Origin: Ancylomarina euxina
GTDB taxonomy: Bacteria > Bacteroidota > Bacteroidia > Bacteroidales > Marinifilaceae
Direction: 5' to 3'
DNA: 64,000 bases
Assembly (NCBI RefSeq): GCF_003863355.1
Contig: NZ_QQWG01000008.1
Location: 1 to 64,000 of the forward strand
Part shown: in pieces, positions 1 through 8,484 of the stretch
How positions within the stretch are numbered: the stretch's first letter is position 1
Layout: every line of letters starts with the position of its first letter
Position numbers and translations under genes: made by a program
The notes under the pieces: generated by a model
What the model was told of the DNA's origin: nothing
The model's database searches: none
The model's input: the letters and a program-made list of their open reading frames with translations, nothing else

Positions 1-246
1 TCGTGTCCTATCTGATTTACCCTATGGGATTACGGTTGAATTTTGGGCGTTCCCAATCTATGGCTCGGTTACCCTTCCCATTTGAGCCTTATATCAGATT
101 TCTGTTCGTTAGAACATCGACTTTGCTGATGGCTTCCTTCAGATTTGTAGTCACCTACAACACCCTTGCCAATCGCTAGTACTTCCTATCAACTCGGCGT
201 ACACAGGAACTTACATCCTGCTAGTATATCACCATGCCCGACATAC
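1..246 (-). mobile_element. Group IIC-like intron, 5' part (domain I), cut by window start
   Basis: Read on the minus strand, the sequence starts GTATGTCGGGCATGG at 246 and continues with CAAGGGTGT, ATCTGAAGGAAGC, CTAACGAACAG and GATATAAGGC. These match, from memory, the 5' end and domain I of bacterial group IIC introns such as the Oceanobacillus iheyensis intron, which starts GTGTGCCCGGCATGG. The inferred first intron base is 246. It lies immediately after the T-run of a terminator hairpin, which is the insertion habit of group IIC introns. Any reverse transcriptase and domains V and VI would lie to the left, outside the window. Whether the intron is complete cannot be seen. Confidence 0.75.
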
Positions 247-247
247 C

Positions 248-276
248 AAAAAAGCGAGATGGTTTTACCATCTCGC
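248..276 (-). terminator. Rho-independent terminator of the PhnA-like gene; intron target
   Basis: A perfect 10-bp stem (254-263 with 267-276, loop of 3) is followed on the minus strand by six T (253-248). It lies 27 bases after the stop of the PhnA-like gene. The group IIC-like intron begins two bases beyond the T-run, so this hairpin is also the probable intron recognition site. Confidence 0.85.
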
Positions 277-303
277 CTTAAAATATATTTATATCAGAGA
301 GCC

Positions 304-882
304 TTAAGCCTTCTTCACATATTGTGTCAGAATCACAATCATCTGTCCGCTCACACGACCTTCGATTTGTTCAGCATTATCATGAACCAAAGAGATATTA
401 CGAACATGGGTACCACGCTTGGCTGTAAATCCACCACCTTTTACGTTTAAGTCTTTTATCAAGACAACTGAATCGCCAGCTTGTAAAACTGCACCATTGC
501 TATCGATGTGTTTCACTTTATCGTCATCATCTTCTCCCTCACCTGTTGCCTGAGCCCAAGCCATTGTGTCTTCATCTAAATAAAGCATATCCAACAAGTC
601 CTGTGGCCATCCTTCAGCTTTTAACCTATTCAACATACGCCATGCCATTACCTGAACCGCTGGCACCTCACTCCACATACTATCATTCAAACATCTCCAG
701 TGGTTAGAATCTACTTTATCAGGATTTTCTAATTGCTCAGAACAGGTTGAACAAAGCAATAGGCACTTTTCACTACCCTCTTTGGCTGCTGGTGGCACTT
801 CGTATACATTTAAATTATCAGTCGCACCACAAAGTTCGCAAACCGAACCACTTCTTGCCTGTAATTCCTTTAAAACACTCAT
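304..882 (-). CDS. PhnA/YjdM-family zinc-ribbon protein
   Basis: 192 aa. The N-terminus carries a zinc-ribbon-like set of cysteines (C15, C18, C40, C44, C47), and residues about 124-192 form the conserved PhnA C-terminal domain (NGAVLQAGDSVVLIKDLNVK, then FTAKRGT). The name comes from the phn locus of E. coli, but the family is not a proven phosphonate enzyme and its molecular role is unsettled. An acidic stretch (GEGEDDDDK, about 114-122) links the two parts. The gene is followed by a strong terminator and then by a group II intron. The upstream neighbour is a cupin gene 70 bases away on the same strand. Family assignment is good; function is unknown. Confidence 0.85.
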   Translation of the reverse strand: MSVLKELQARSGSVCELCGATDNLNVYEVPPAAKEGSEKCLLLCSTCSEQLENPDKVDSNHWRCLNDSMWSEVPAVQVMAWRMLNRLKAEGWPQDLLDMLYLDEDTMAWAQATGEGEDDDDKVKHIDSNGAVLQAGDSVVLIKDLNVKGGGFTAKRGTHVRNISLVHDNAEQIEGRVSGQMIVILTQYVKKA

Positions 883-952
883 ATCCTAATTGTCTTTTAA
901 TTTTATTATTCTAATATACAATCCCCAAACGAGATAGTATCCTTTATTGAGC

Positions 953-1318
953 CTACACCGATTTTAATTGCTGATCAGTAGACTTTGTAATCTCTGACAC
1001 AACATCTCCAGTATGAGCCGTCCCTTTATTCTCAATCAGCATTATCTGACATTCATCTGTTGAAGAAACACGATGATTGATGCCTCTTTTAATAATATAA
1101 ATATCGCCGGTCTTCATCTCAAAACACTCTTCACCTTCAACTTCCATAAAAAGCGTACCCGATATAATATAAAAAAGCTCATCTTCATTGGTATGATTAT
1201 GCCAGGGCACTTTATCACCTTTAATTTTAGCTACTTTCACATATACGTCATTTACTTCACCTATCACCTCAGGAGAGAAATAATCCTTTACATGACTTAA
1301 ATATGCTTGTAAATTCAT
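953..1318 (-). CDS. Small single-domain cupin protein
   Basis: 121 aa with a complete cupin core: motif 1 WHNHTNEDELFY (H40, H42, E46) followed by GDIYIIKRGINH with H82. This gives the usual three-His/one-Glu metal site of the beta-barrel. Small cupins of this kind are metal-binding and include isomerases, dioxygenases and sugar- or ligand-binding proteins; nothing here identifies a substrate. It is short, soluble and has no signal peptide. A CAAAAGTA on the plus strand at 1388-1395 reads as a minus-strand TACTTTTG -7 element, so it probably has its own promoter and may be co-transcribed with the PhnA-like gene downstream. Confidence 0.85.
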   Translation of the reverse strand: MNLQAYLSHVKDYFSPEVIGEVNDVYVKVAKIKGDKVPWHNHTNEDELFYIISGTLFMEVEGEECFEMKTGDIYIIKRGINHRVSSTDECQIMLIENKGTAHTGDVVSEITKSTDQQLKSV

Positions 1319-1387
1319 AGCAAGTAATTTTATTAAAGCTGTAATGTGATGAAAGCAATTAACTTAAAAACAAGCTTTAAATTAAGG

Positions 1388-1395
1388 CAAAAGTA
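1388..1395 (-). promoter_or_regulatory. Bacteroidota -7 element upstream of cupin gene
   Basis: TACTTTTG on the minus strand fits the Bacteroidota TAnnTTTG -7 consensus and lies about 70 bases before the cupin start. No convincing -33 TTG was seen at the expected 18-21 base spacing, so support is partial. Confidence 0.35.
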
Positions 1396-1453
1396 ACAAA
1401 TCTATCGGAATTATTATTCGCAGATTTTAAACGCCATCTAAGGCTTTTATCAG

Positions 1454-1481
1454 AAAAAGCGAGATAGTTTCCCATCTCGCT
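1454..1481 (-). terminator. Rho-independent terminator of ppiD-like gene
   Basis: An 8-bp stem AGCGAGAT/ATCTCGCT (1458-1465 with 1474-1481) is followed on the minus strand by a T-run (TTTTTC). It lies 50 bases after the stop of the peptidyl-prolyl isomerase gene. The stem sequence is nearly the same as the one behind the PhnA-like gene at 254-276. Confidence 0.8.
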
Positions 1482-1531
1482 TTTATATATTCTTAATATA
1501 AAGAGTAAAACCCCGATATTAAGCTTATCTA

Positions 1532-3655
1532 CTAATAGAATTTGTAACGCTTATCATCAATATTTGCATTTTCTCTAAGAACTTGCATTGACTGATAGTT
1601 TGTACGATATTGGTAATTCTGATTCATACGTGACTTGAACACTTCAATAGCATCTTCGGTAAGTGCATCTTCTTTCACATCATTTACAAGAATCATATAA
1701 ACACCTTGGTTTCCTTTAATAGGAGCCGAAATCTTACCTTTCTCAGTATTACTAGCATTAGCAATTACGTTAGGTTCGATACCTGCGCCAGGAATCTGGA
1801 ATGACTGGAATGAAACATCTGCAGCATTCTTCACTTCTAAATTTTCTTTTTGAGCTATAGACAATAAAGACTGAGCACCAGCAGAATTTTTAGCCATAGA
1901 AGCGATTATCATATCAGCTTTCTTATTCTTTCTAACTTCTCTTTCGATAGATGCCTGAACATCATTTATAGAAGCAAATCCTTCTTCTTTGATATCAGAA
2001 AGAATAGCAACAACAAATTTTTCACCAAACTCGAATACTGCCGAATTATCATTATTCAAAAGAACAGATTCAATATTCTCAGTTTTATATGCAGCACGAA
2101 CTAAATCTCTTGAATTTTCAAGACCGGGAATCAATTTTGTATCCTTCTTAAGATTTGCAACACGACGTGTTAAGTTTTGCTCAGAAATGGCTTTAAAGAA
2201 AGCATCTCGATCTTGATTCTCACCAGCAAATTTACGAGCCGCTGCATAAGCCGCCTGAAATGTTTTCTGACTAGCTTCAACCTTACGATCAAGAACAGCA
2301 ACCTGAACTTTCTTAACTGCCTTGCTCAAGTCTACAACCTGAATAAGGTGAGCTCCAAATTGAGTAGTCACAATCTTAACTTCGTTTTTATTTGAAGAAA
2401 AAGCAGCATTATTGAACTCAGGAACCATACGCCCTTGAGTAAACCATCCTAGATCACCACCATTAACAGCAGAACCTTGATCATCAGAATTAGTTTTAGC
2501 CAATTCAGCAAAATTTGCACCCTTACTAATTAGTTGCTTCAAACTGTCAGCCTTTGCTTCAGCAGCTTTGAAATCACCATTAACTGGACGAATTAAAATA
2601 TGACGAGCTTTCACCGAGTCAGCCATCATTTTAATATCAGAAATCTTAGCTAGTTTATAAGCATCTTTCTCATCGTAAGGACCGAACACATCACCTTTAC
2701 TACCACCAAACATGAAAGCATCAAGCTCTTTGTTTGAATTTTCACCCTTAGCAAAGTAATAAGTATTAAGTTTTGTATCAGAATTTAACTCTAAGAATTG
2801 AGCTACATTTTCTTCAGCAGTGAAATCTGCTTTCATATCTGCAATCCATTTCTCAGTGTATTTGTAGTCATCAGTTGATGGCTCAATATTGAAAGGAACA
2901 TAGTCAATTTTTCTTGACTCACCTTGCTTGAAAAGCTCTTTATTTTCTTTATAATAAGCCTTAATCTCTTCAGCAGTTACGTTAACCGTAGAATCAGAGA
3001 TCGAATTATAACTTTTCACAACATAGTCGAAACTTACTTTCTTAGAACCGTTACCAGCCATGTTTTTGGCGTAAGCGGCAGGAATATAAAGACCTTTTGC
3101 AATCAAAGTATTGTACTTAACCAATGTTCTTTGTGCAATAAGTTGCTCCTCGATATTCAACCAATAAGCCTTTTGAGGTGTTCCGTCAGGAGCAGAAATC
3201 AATTGCTTAAGCGTTCTAACAACATTGTCTTTGTCGAATTGTCCATTCTCACCTGTAAACAACTGACGAATAGTTGGATCAATATTATTACCACTAACCA
3301 TATCCCATAATTCCTGAGAAGTTAAGCTAATTCCTAGCTCATCATACTCACGATTCATTACGATCTCTTGAACCATTTGTTGCCAAACTTGCTCTTTAAT
3401 CTTATCCATCTGATCAGAGGGAATTGAGCTTTGCCCACTCATTAATTTGGTCACTTCAAGATTGTGGTTGAATCTGTTTTGGAAATCGCGAATATTTACA
3501 GACTCCCCTGCAATTTCAGCCATCTCATTTCGTGAGTTTGTCAAAAGAGAACCACCCGATTTTAAGGCATCACCGGCTATAAATGCCAACAAGGCTCCAC
3601 CAATAATAATTCCTATAAAAACTCCGCGGTTTCTTATTTTCTGTAATGTTGCCAT
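1532..3655 (-). CDS. Periplasmic peptidyl-prolyl isomerase, PpiD/SurA-like
   Basis: 707 aa. One N-terminal membrane anchor (residues about 12-32, RGVFIGIIIGGALLAFIAGD) is followed by a SurA N-like chaperone segment. A parvulin (PpiC-type) rotamase domain sits at about 345-460, recognisable by VKARHILI, GGDLGWF and MVPEFNNAAF. A second long helical and PPIase-like region fills the C-terminus. Known role of the family: membrane-anchored folding factor for periplasmic and outer-membrane proteins. Its length is typical for Bacteroidota PpiD-like proteins. It is flanked by its own terminator and by a probable promoter at 3689-3717. The neighbouring lptC and CBS-domain genes also serve the envelope. 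Confidence 0.9.
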   Translation of the reverse strand: MATLQKIRNRGVFIGIIIGGALLAFIAGDALKSGGSLLTNSRNEMAEIAGESVNIRDFQNRFNHNLEVTKLMSGQSSIPSDQMDKIKEQVWQQMVQEIVMNREYDELGISLTSQELWDMVSGNNIDPTIRQLFTGENGQFDKDNVVRTLKQLISAPDGTPQKAYWLNIEEQLIAQRTLVKYNTLIAKGLYIPAAYAKNMAGNGSKKVSFDYVVKSYNSISDSTVNVTAEEIKAYYKENKELFKQGESRKIDYVPFNIEPSTDDYKYTEKWIADMKADFTAEENVAQFLELNSDTKLNTYYFAKGENSNKELDAFMFGGSKGDVFGPYDEKDAYKLAKISDIKMMADSVKARHILIRPVNGDFKAAEAKADSLKQLISKGANFAELAKTNSDDQGSAVNGGDLGWFTQGRMVPEFNNAAFSSNKNEVKIVTTQFGAHLIQVVDLSKAVKKVQVAVLDRKVEASQKTFQAAYAAARKFAGENQDRDAFFKAISEQNLTRRVANLKKDTKLIPGLENSRDLVRAAYKTENIESVLLNNDNSAVFEFGEKFVVAILSDIKEEGFASINDVQASIEREVRKNKKADMIIASMAKNSAGAQSLLSIAQKENLEVKNAADVSFQSFQIPGAGIEPNVIANASNTEKGKISAPIKGNQGVYMILVNDVKEDALTEDAIEVFKSRMNQNYQYRTNYQSMQVLRENANIDDKRYKFY

Positions 3656-3688
3656 CTAAAAAGATTTAATTATTCTTAAAATAGGCTA

Positions 3689-3717
3689 CGAATATACAAA
3701 AAAATGAACAAGAACAA
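3689..3717 (-). promoter_or_regulatory. Probable promoter of the ppiD-like gene
   Basis: On the minus strand TTG (3717-3715) is followed after 18 bases by TATATTCG (3696-3689), one base off the TAnnTTTG consensus. It lies about 35 bases before the ppiD-like start. The rest of the 272-base gap (3656-3927) shows nothing else I can name. Confidence 0.4.
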
Positions 3718-3927
3718 GGCTTTTCTCAAAAGAGGTTTTAGGCTTTTTATAGATAAATATCGAACCAACTAAATATTAGTAAATAAGAAGACAAATCAAA
3801 GTAGTATTATTCTAATAATGAATAAGAAAATCTCAATATTAAGATAACATTATGACAAAAGACCAGGTATCATTATCCTAATTTCAATGGCTCGAAACCA
3901 GATTTAGATCTAAAAAAATATAATGAA

Positions 3928-5187
3928 TTATGAGATCAGGGTGAGTTTTACTTTACTAATACGTGTATTGGAAACTTCAATAATTTGAATTTTAAATCCT
4001 TCAATTCGGATAATTTCATTAACACTTGGAATACTTTCATGATTAAATATGATAAAGCCATTCAAAGTTTCAAAATCATCTGACTCTGGCAGCTCTAGTC
4101 TATACTTATCATTCAAATAGTCAATCTCAATTCTACCAGAAAAAATAAATTCAGTTTCACTCAACTGTTCTTCAACCAGATCGATACTATCATGCTCATC
4201 TTCAATTTCACCGAATATTTCCTCCATAATATCCTCAATAGTCACCATGCCAGATGTTCCTCCAAATTCATCAACAACAATAGCCACGCTTTTTTGTTCA
4301 CGGGTAAATAGCTTCAATAATTTATGAGCAGCCATCGTTTCTGGTACAATTAAAACACGACTTAATGCTGCTTTTATACTCTGTGGATTTCTAAAAAGGA
4401 CTGATGAATGCACATACCCAATGATATTATCGATAGATTCTTTATATATCATGATACGAGAATATCCTGTTTCAATAAATCGCTGTGTCAATTCTTGGAT
4501 TTCACCACCAATCTCCATCGCTTCAATTTCTGTTCGAGGCACAAAACACTCACGCAATTTCACGTTAGAGAAATCCAATGCATTTCTGAAAAGCTTCATA
4601 TTATGTTCCTCATCTTCCATTACTGTCTGCCTATCCTGTCCCTCCTGAACCAAATGATCTAAATCAACTTTACCAAAAGCACGAGACTCTGCCTCTTCTG
4701 TAATATCAGTATTTAAGACTCGACTAATTATGCTCTTAGAAAACATCATTATTACCACTGTAACTGGATAAAAAATGACATAAAAAAACATGACTGGCAC
4801 CGCAAAAAAGTTCAGAGAGAAGTTGGGATTTAATCTGAAAAGTGTTTTTGGTAAAAACTCGGCTGTAAAAAGAATCAAGAAGGTAGAGAAAAGGGTCTGT
4901 AACGTCATTATAAACAACTCTGATTCGACCCACAAGGCTATCGTTGGTTCAAGAATTTTTGCCATCATGATACCATAAACAACCAAGGCGATATTATTCC
5001 CTACCAACATAGTAGAAATATAATGACTCGGATGACTCGTAAAAACATTGATGATCCGGGAGGTCACCGTATTCTTACTCCTATCAAGTTCCATTCTCAA
5101 CTTATTGGCAGCAATAAAAGCAATTTCCATACCAGAGAAAAATGCAGAAAGAGCCAACATGGCTAGAATAATAAAGAGGTTGTTCAT
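3928..5187 (-). CDS. CNNM/CorC-family membrane protein with CBS pair (GldE-like)
   Basis: 419 aa. An N-terminal CNNM (DUF21) domain with three to four membrane segments (about 1-165, starting MNNLFIILAMLALSAFFSG) is followed by a CBS-domain pair (about 205-325; VVDEFGGTSGMVTIEDIMEE is the typical end) and a CorC_HlyC C-terminal domain (about 335-419). The family includes Mg/Co efflux-linked proteins and the Bacteroidota gliding protein GldE; which applies cannot be decided here. Its ATG shares one base with the stop of the 68-aa gene upstream (TAATG), so translation is probably coupled. The older label haemolysin is misleading. Confidence 0.88.
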   Translation of the reverse strand: MNNLFIILAMLALSAFFSGMEIAFIAANKLRMELDRSKNTVTSRIINVFTSHPSHYISTMLVGNNIALVVYGIMMAKILEPTIALWVESELFIMTLQTLFSTFLILFTAEFLPKTLFRLNPNFSLNFFAVPVMFFYVIFYPVTVVIMMFSKSIISRVLNTDITEEAESRAFGKVDLDHLVQEGQDRQTVMEDEEHNMKLFRNALDFSNVKLRECFVPRTEIEAMEIGGEIQELTQRFIETGYSRIMIYKESIDNIIGYVHSSVLFRNPQSIKAALSRVLIVPETMAAHKLLKLFTREQKSVAIVVDEFGGTSGMVTIEDIMEEIFGEIEDEHDSIDLVEEQLSETEFIFSGRIEIDYLNDKYRLELPESDDFETLNGFIIFNHESIPSVNEIIRIEGFKIQIIEVSNTRISKVKLTLIS

Positions 5188-5393
5188 TATTTTCTATCTT
5201 GATTTATGGCTTCTCTCGTTTTTCGTAGATATCGGCGAGATCCATACATTAAACATGCAAGCATTGTAACAACATACAACATGATATTTTCTTTAAACCC
5301 AAAATTGTAGGTTCTAACAATAGCAAACAGGATACTAAAAATAGCAACAAGTAACCAGATAATTTCTAGAAGGAAAGGCATTTTTTTTTTCAT
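5187..5393 (-). CDS. Small two-helix membrane protein of unknown function
   Basis: 68 aa. After a basic start (MKKKM) there are two hydrophobic segments, about residues 6-26 and 35-52, and then a basic C-terminal tail (RRYLRKTREAINQDRK). It looks like a small inner-membrane protein. The stop codon overlaps the start of the CBS-domain gene by one base (TAATG), which supports a real, co-translated gene. A strong terminator lies between it and lptC, so it probably heads its own short operon. No family recognised. Confidence 0.65.
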   Translation of the reverse strand: MKKKMPFLLEIIWLLVAIFSILFAIVRTYNFGFKENIMLYVVTMLACLMYGSRRYLRKTREAINQDRK

Positions 5394-5482
5394 CTTTTAT
5401 TTTAAACTTTAAGATACTCGTTTATCTACCCTGCGAAAGTACATTTAAAGATGGAGATTTTGATCTAAAATAAAAACCTCTG

Positions 5483-5520
5483 AAAAAAAAAAAATTACTT
5501 ACATCTTATCTGTAAGTAAT
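5483..5520 (-). terminator. Rho-independent terminator after lptC
   Basis: A 9-bp stem ATTACTTAC/GTAAGTAAT (5494-5502 with 5512-5520) is followed on the minus strand by a run of about 12 T (adenines 5483-5494 on the plus strand). It lies 24 bases past the lptC stop and separates lptC from the small membrane protein gene. Confidence 0.9.
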
Positions 5521-5543
5521 TTTATAAAGCTCAGTTGAAGCTC

Positions 5544-6125
5544 CTATTTTTTTAAGTTCTTGTCTTCGAGAAAAACTTCACCGCTAACTCGACTCAATAA
5601 TATTTGATTTAATTTGTCATCGGCAGTAAAACTATCTCCTTCTATCATTTGACCATCCTCTTCGGTAATTCGAACATATTGGTCAGAATAAATTGTTTGC
5701 TTTTTCTGATCCCAATACATAAGTTCACTGTTTATGGTTTTGCCATCATCACTAACAGCAACAACATCATTTCGAAGTTCCCACAGCTGTTCATCATCCA
5801 TGAATTTCGCATAATTAGATTTGATATTCCAAGCTTGAGAACCATCTTCATTATATGAAATTACATTACCTCCTTTAGGAAATTCTTTATAAACTTCTTC
5901 TTCTGTTTTGATCTCCAAAAATTCAATAGCATATGCCTTATACTGAATTCGAGTTGAATCGGTAAAAGTGAATTCTACATTTTCACCATAAATTTCGGGT
6001 CGAGTTTCTTCAGCTGTTATACTTTCAACTTCTTTAATACTGTTTTCACAAGACAAAAGCATTGTCGCCCCCAATAGGGCAACAATGCTTTTATATATAA
6101 GTTCTATTTGAATCTTTTTTTTCAT
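5544..6125 (-). CDS. lptC: LPS export ABC transporter periplasmic protein LptC
   Basis: 193 aa with an N-terminal lipoprotein-like signal: a basic start, a hydrophobic stretch and LLSCENS with Cys26 as likely lipidation site. The body has the LptC/OstA-like beta-jellyroll pattern (VISYNEDGSQAWNIKSNYAK, then MYWDQKKQTIYSDQYVRIT and GDSFTADDKL). LptC belongs to the Lpt bridge that moves lipopolysaccharide from the inner to the outer membrane. The position between a TPR protein and the CBS-domain protein matches the usual Bacteroidota neighbourhood. A strong terminator follows. Confidence 0.88.
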   Translation of the reverse strand: MKKKIQIELIYKSIVALLGATMLLSCENSIKEVESITAEETRPEIYGENVEFTFTDSTRIQYKAYAIEFLEIKTEEEVYKEFPKGGNVISYNEDGSQAWNIKSNYAKFMDDEQLWELRNDVVAVSDDGKTINSELMYWDQKKQTIYSDQYVRITEEDGQMIEGDSFTADDKLNQILLSRVSGEVFLEDKNLKK

Positions 6126-6198
6126 GTGTCTATAATTTCATGTCTCTTGCCACATGGAAGTTGCCATTGAAATTTATTTCACGGCACATTTCAACAAA

Positions 6199-7530
6199 TT
6201 ACTCGTTTAGTCTGATTTTTGTTGTTTCATTAATCCAAGAACCGATTTTGTAAGTTTCTCCTTCTTTAAGACCTTGCATAAATGCTTCTTCTTTAGCTGG
6301 GAAATACTTTGAATAAGTCTGAATCAATTTATTCGCTTCAACAGCACATTCAGGATCAACGCTTTTCGCTTTCATAAACTTATCTACAGCTACCCAGTAT
6401 AAAGCTTGCTTCTCGTGCAATTTACCAGGAAAATCTTTACTAGCAGCAGCATAACACTTACCAATTAGCAGGTATGCATTACCCAAATTTGGTTTATTTT
6501 TAATAGCATCTAAAGCATTCTTTTTAGAATCAACTAAGTTGTTTTCCATAAGAAGGATACTTCCCAATTTAAAATGAAGATCTGCTTTAACTTCAGCATC
6601 CCCTTCTAATTCAATTGACTTCTGAATATATTCCTTACTCTTAGAGAATTGCTTTTTCTTAATAAACATTTTAGCTAAGTCATGAGCTGCATCAGCACTT
6701 GGCTCAAGTCTGTATTTTTGCTCAGCTACTTTTGCATATAAGGCACCATCTTCACACTCCTGACGGTTCAACATCTTCATAATCTTGTCGATCAAAACCA
6801 TATCCTTAGGATTAGCTTCAAACTTAGGAGTGAAAATACTACTTAAAGTTTCACAGTCAGCTACACCAGCAGCAAAGAAATCATTCTCAACATTAACAAT
6901 AGCTCCTTTTATATTTTCAGCCTTCTTAGGATACTTCTCAATTTGAGCTTTCAAAAGATCCATGAATGCTAAGTAATCATCGATTACTAGATCAGGAGCT
7001 AATTCACCAGCCATCACTAAAAGCTTGCCAGCTTCCATTGTTTTATTAACAACTGCAGCTTCAGTATCTAAACCACCCATTGCAATTGACTTCTTCATAA
7101 TATTATAAGCTTCTTTAATTGAAGCCATATTATTCTTATTGAAAGCAAATAAGTCACCACCTTTACGTCCTAGAATCCATGCTTCATTGTACGTTTTGTG
7201 AACTCCAAAATATTTAATTCTCTGATCGTAAACCATCATCAGAGTATCAATATATTTTTTATCCTTAGTTGCATAGTACATGCCACGCATGATATCCACA
7301 CCCTTTGAATAAGTTGATCTTTGAAATTTAGGTGCATTATTAAAAATATATCTCCAACTAGGAAGAGCTTCTTTATAATTTTTTTGCTTTACCATCTCAC
7401 CATAAAGAGAGGCACTCAAAATTGTTTTTGCACTATCTACTCCATACTTCGACTCTTTGGTCTGGGCGTTTACCCCGAACATTGTCGAAAGTAATAAGAG
7501 AGCTGTTAGGATTGTAAGTCTAGTTTTCAT
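6199..7530 (-). CDS. Secreted tetratricopeptide-repeat protein
   Basis: 443 aa with a clear signal peptide (MKTRLTILTALLLLSTMFGVNAQ; cleavage near residue 23). The mature part is helical. TPR units are visible at about 265-390, for example LHFKLGSILLMENNLVDSKK and AYLLIGKCYAAA. It is probably a periplasmic or outer-membrane-associated scaffold. The gene commonly sits between coaX and lptC in Bacteroidota genomes, but its role is not known to me. The 220-base gap upstream toward coaX holds no clear element. Confidence 0.8.
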   Translation of the reverse strand: MKTRLTILTALLLLSTMFGVNAQTKESKYGVDSAKTILSASLYGEMVKQKNYKEALPSWRYIFNNAPKFQRSTYSKGVDIMRGMYYATKDKKYIDTLMMVYDQRIKYFGVHKTYNEAWILGRKGGDLFAFNKNNMASIKEAYNIMKKSIAMGGLDTEAAVVNKTMEAGKLLVMAGELAPDLVIDDYLAFMDLLKAQIEKYPKKAENIKGAIVNVENDFFAAGVADCETLSSIFTPKFEANPKDMVLIDKIMKMLNRQECEDGALYAKVAEQKYRLEPSADAAHDLAKMFIKKKQFSKSKEYIQKSIELEGDAEVKADLHFKLGSILLMENNLVDSKKNALDAIKNKPNLGNAYLLIGKCYAAASKDFPGKLHEKQALYWVAVDKFMKAKSVDPECAVEANKLIQTYSKYFPAKEEAFMQGLKEGETYKIGSWINETTKIRLNE

Positions 7531-7749
7531 GATATTTTATATCTAGTTAGTTATTGTGTCAAAAAATACTTTAATGATTTTAAATATAATTAATCCCATG
7601 GCAAAGCATATACCATTTTCAATATCTAATAGTTAAAAAAACTTAACAGAAGATAGTATCACTGGCAGCCTAGAGATCTCAAAATTCTGACAAGTGCAAA
7701 ACTATAAATAAATTAACAAGCTGCAAAACCTTATCGAATAATCTCGATA

Positions 7750-8478
7750 TTAGGAATTATTATAATTAAGAATAGAATTTAATCCACTCAATAAAAGCTC
7801 ATTACTTAAAAAAACCTTATTATTCAATTTCGAAGATATAAAATTCGAATCGCCTCCTGTTAGAAAGATTCTGGCATCAGGGTATTTTTCTTTTAGCTGA
7901 TTGATATAAGTATCTATTTCAAAAAGCATACTATTCTGAACCCCAGAGGTAATTGCTTGTATTGTATTCTTCCCTATTAAATCAAAAGAATCAGATTTTT
8001 CGAGCAAGGGTAATTTCTTGGTAAATGTGTTAAGTGCTTTAAATCTCATACTTAAGCCTGGAGAAATTGTTCCTCCTAAATATTGATTTTCGGCACTAAC
8101 AAAATCGAAAGTCATTGCAGTACCTGCATCAATTACTAGGAGATTTACATGAGGGCATATTGCATTAGCCCCCACGCAAGCGGCTAAGCGATCATACCCC
8201 AGAGTTTCTTTTGATTCATAAAGGTTCTCCAAAGGGGTTGGTGTATTCTGATCGAAAAAAATCAATCGAGAAAATTTGGATCTCAAAATATAGAGGAAGT
8301 CATTAGGCTTCCCCTGTACTGATGATACAATGGCCGCACTCAATCTTGCATATTTATTTTGCCATTCTTCAATCAAAGCAACATCCTGAAATTGAGACAC
8401 ACAAAATTCAAGCATCTCTTCATTATCAAAGAGTGCATATTTTGTTTGCGTGTTTCCTATATCAATAATTAAATTCAT
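7750..8478 (-). CDS. coaX: Type III pantothenate kinase
   Basis: 242 aa, the usual length. It has the ASKHA-fold phosphate loop DIGNTQTKYALF (D6), the GYDRLAACVGA motif and the second aspartate motif DAGTAMTFDF, all characteristic of CoaX. It phosphorylates pantothenate in the first step of coenzyme A synthesis and, as a type III enzyme, is not expected to be feedback-inhibited by CoA. It starts six bases after the mfd stop on the same strand, so the two genes are probably co-transcribed. Confidence 0.95.
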   Translation of the reverse strand: MNLIIDIGNTQTKYALFDNEEMLEFCVSQFQDVALIEEWQNKYARLSAAIVSSVQGKPNDFLYILRSKFSRLIFFDQNTPTPLENLYESKETLGYDRLAACVGANAICPHVNLLVIDAGTAMTFDFVSAENQYLGGTISPGLSMRFKALNTFTKKLPLLEKSDSFDLIGKNTIQAITSGVQNSMLFEIDTYINQLKEKYPDARIFLTGGDSNFISSKLNNKVFLSNELLLSGLNSILNYNNS

Positions 8479-8484
8479 ATCTTC

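Noticed and set aside
1-246. Possible rRNA fragment at the start of the window
   Set aside because: The conserved words (CAAGGGTGT, ATCTGAAGGAAGC, GATATAAGGC) are those of group II intron domain I, and no rRNA motif was recognised.
166-450. Open frame of 94 codons on the plus strand
   Set aside because: It crosses the intron end and terminator and runs antisense to the PhnA-like gene; no sensible protein features.
1073-1300. Open frame of 75 codons antisense to the cupin gene
   Set aside because: Shadow frame of a well-supported cupin on the other strand.
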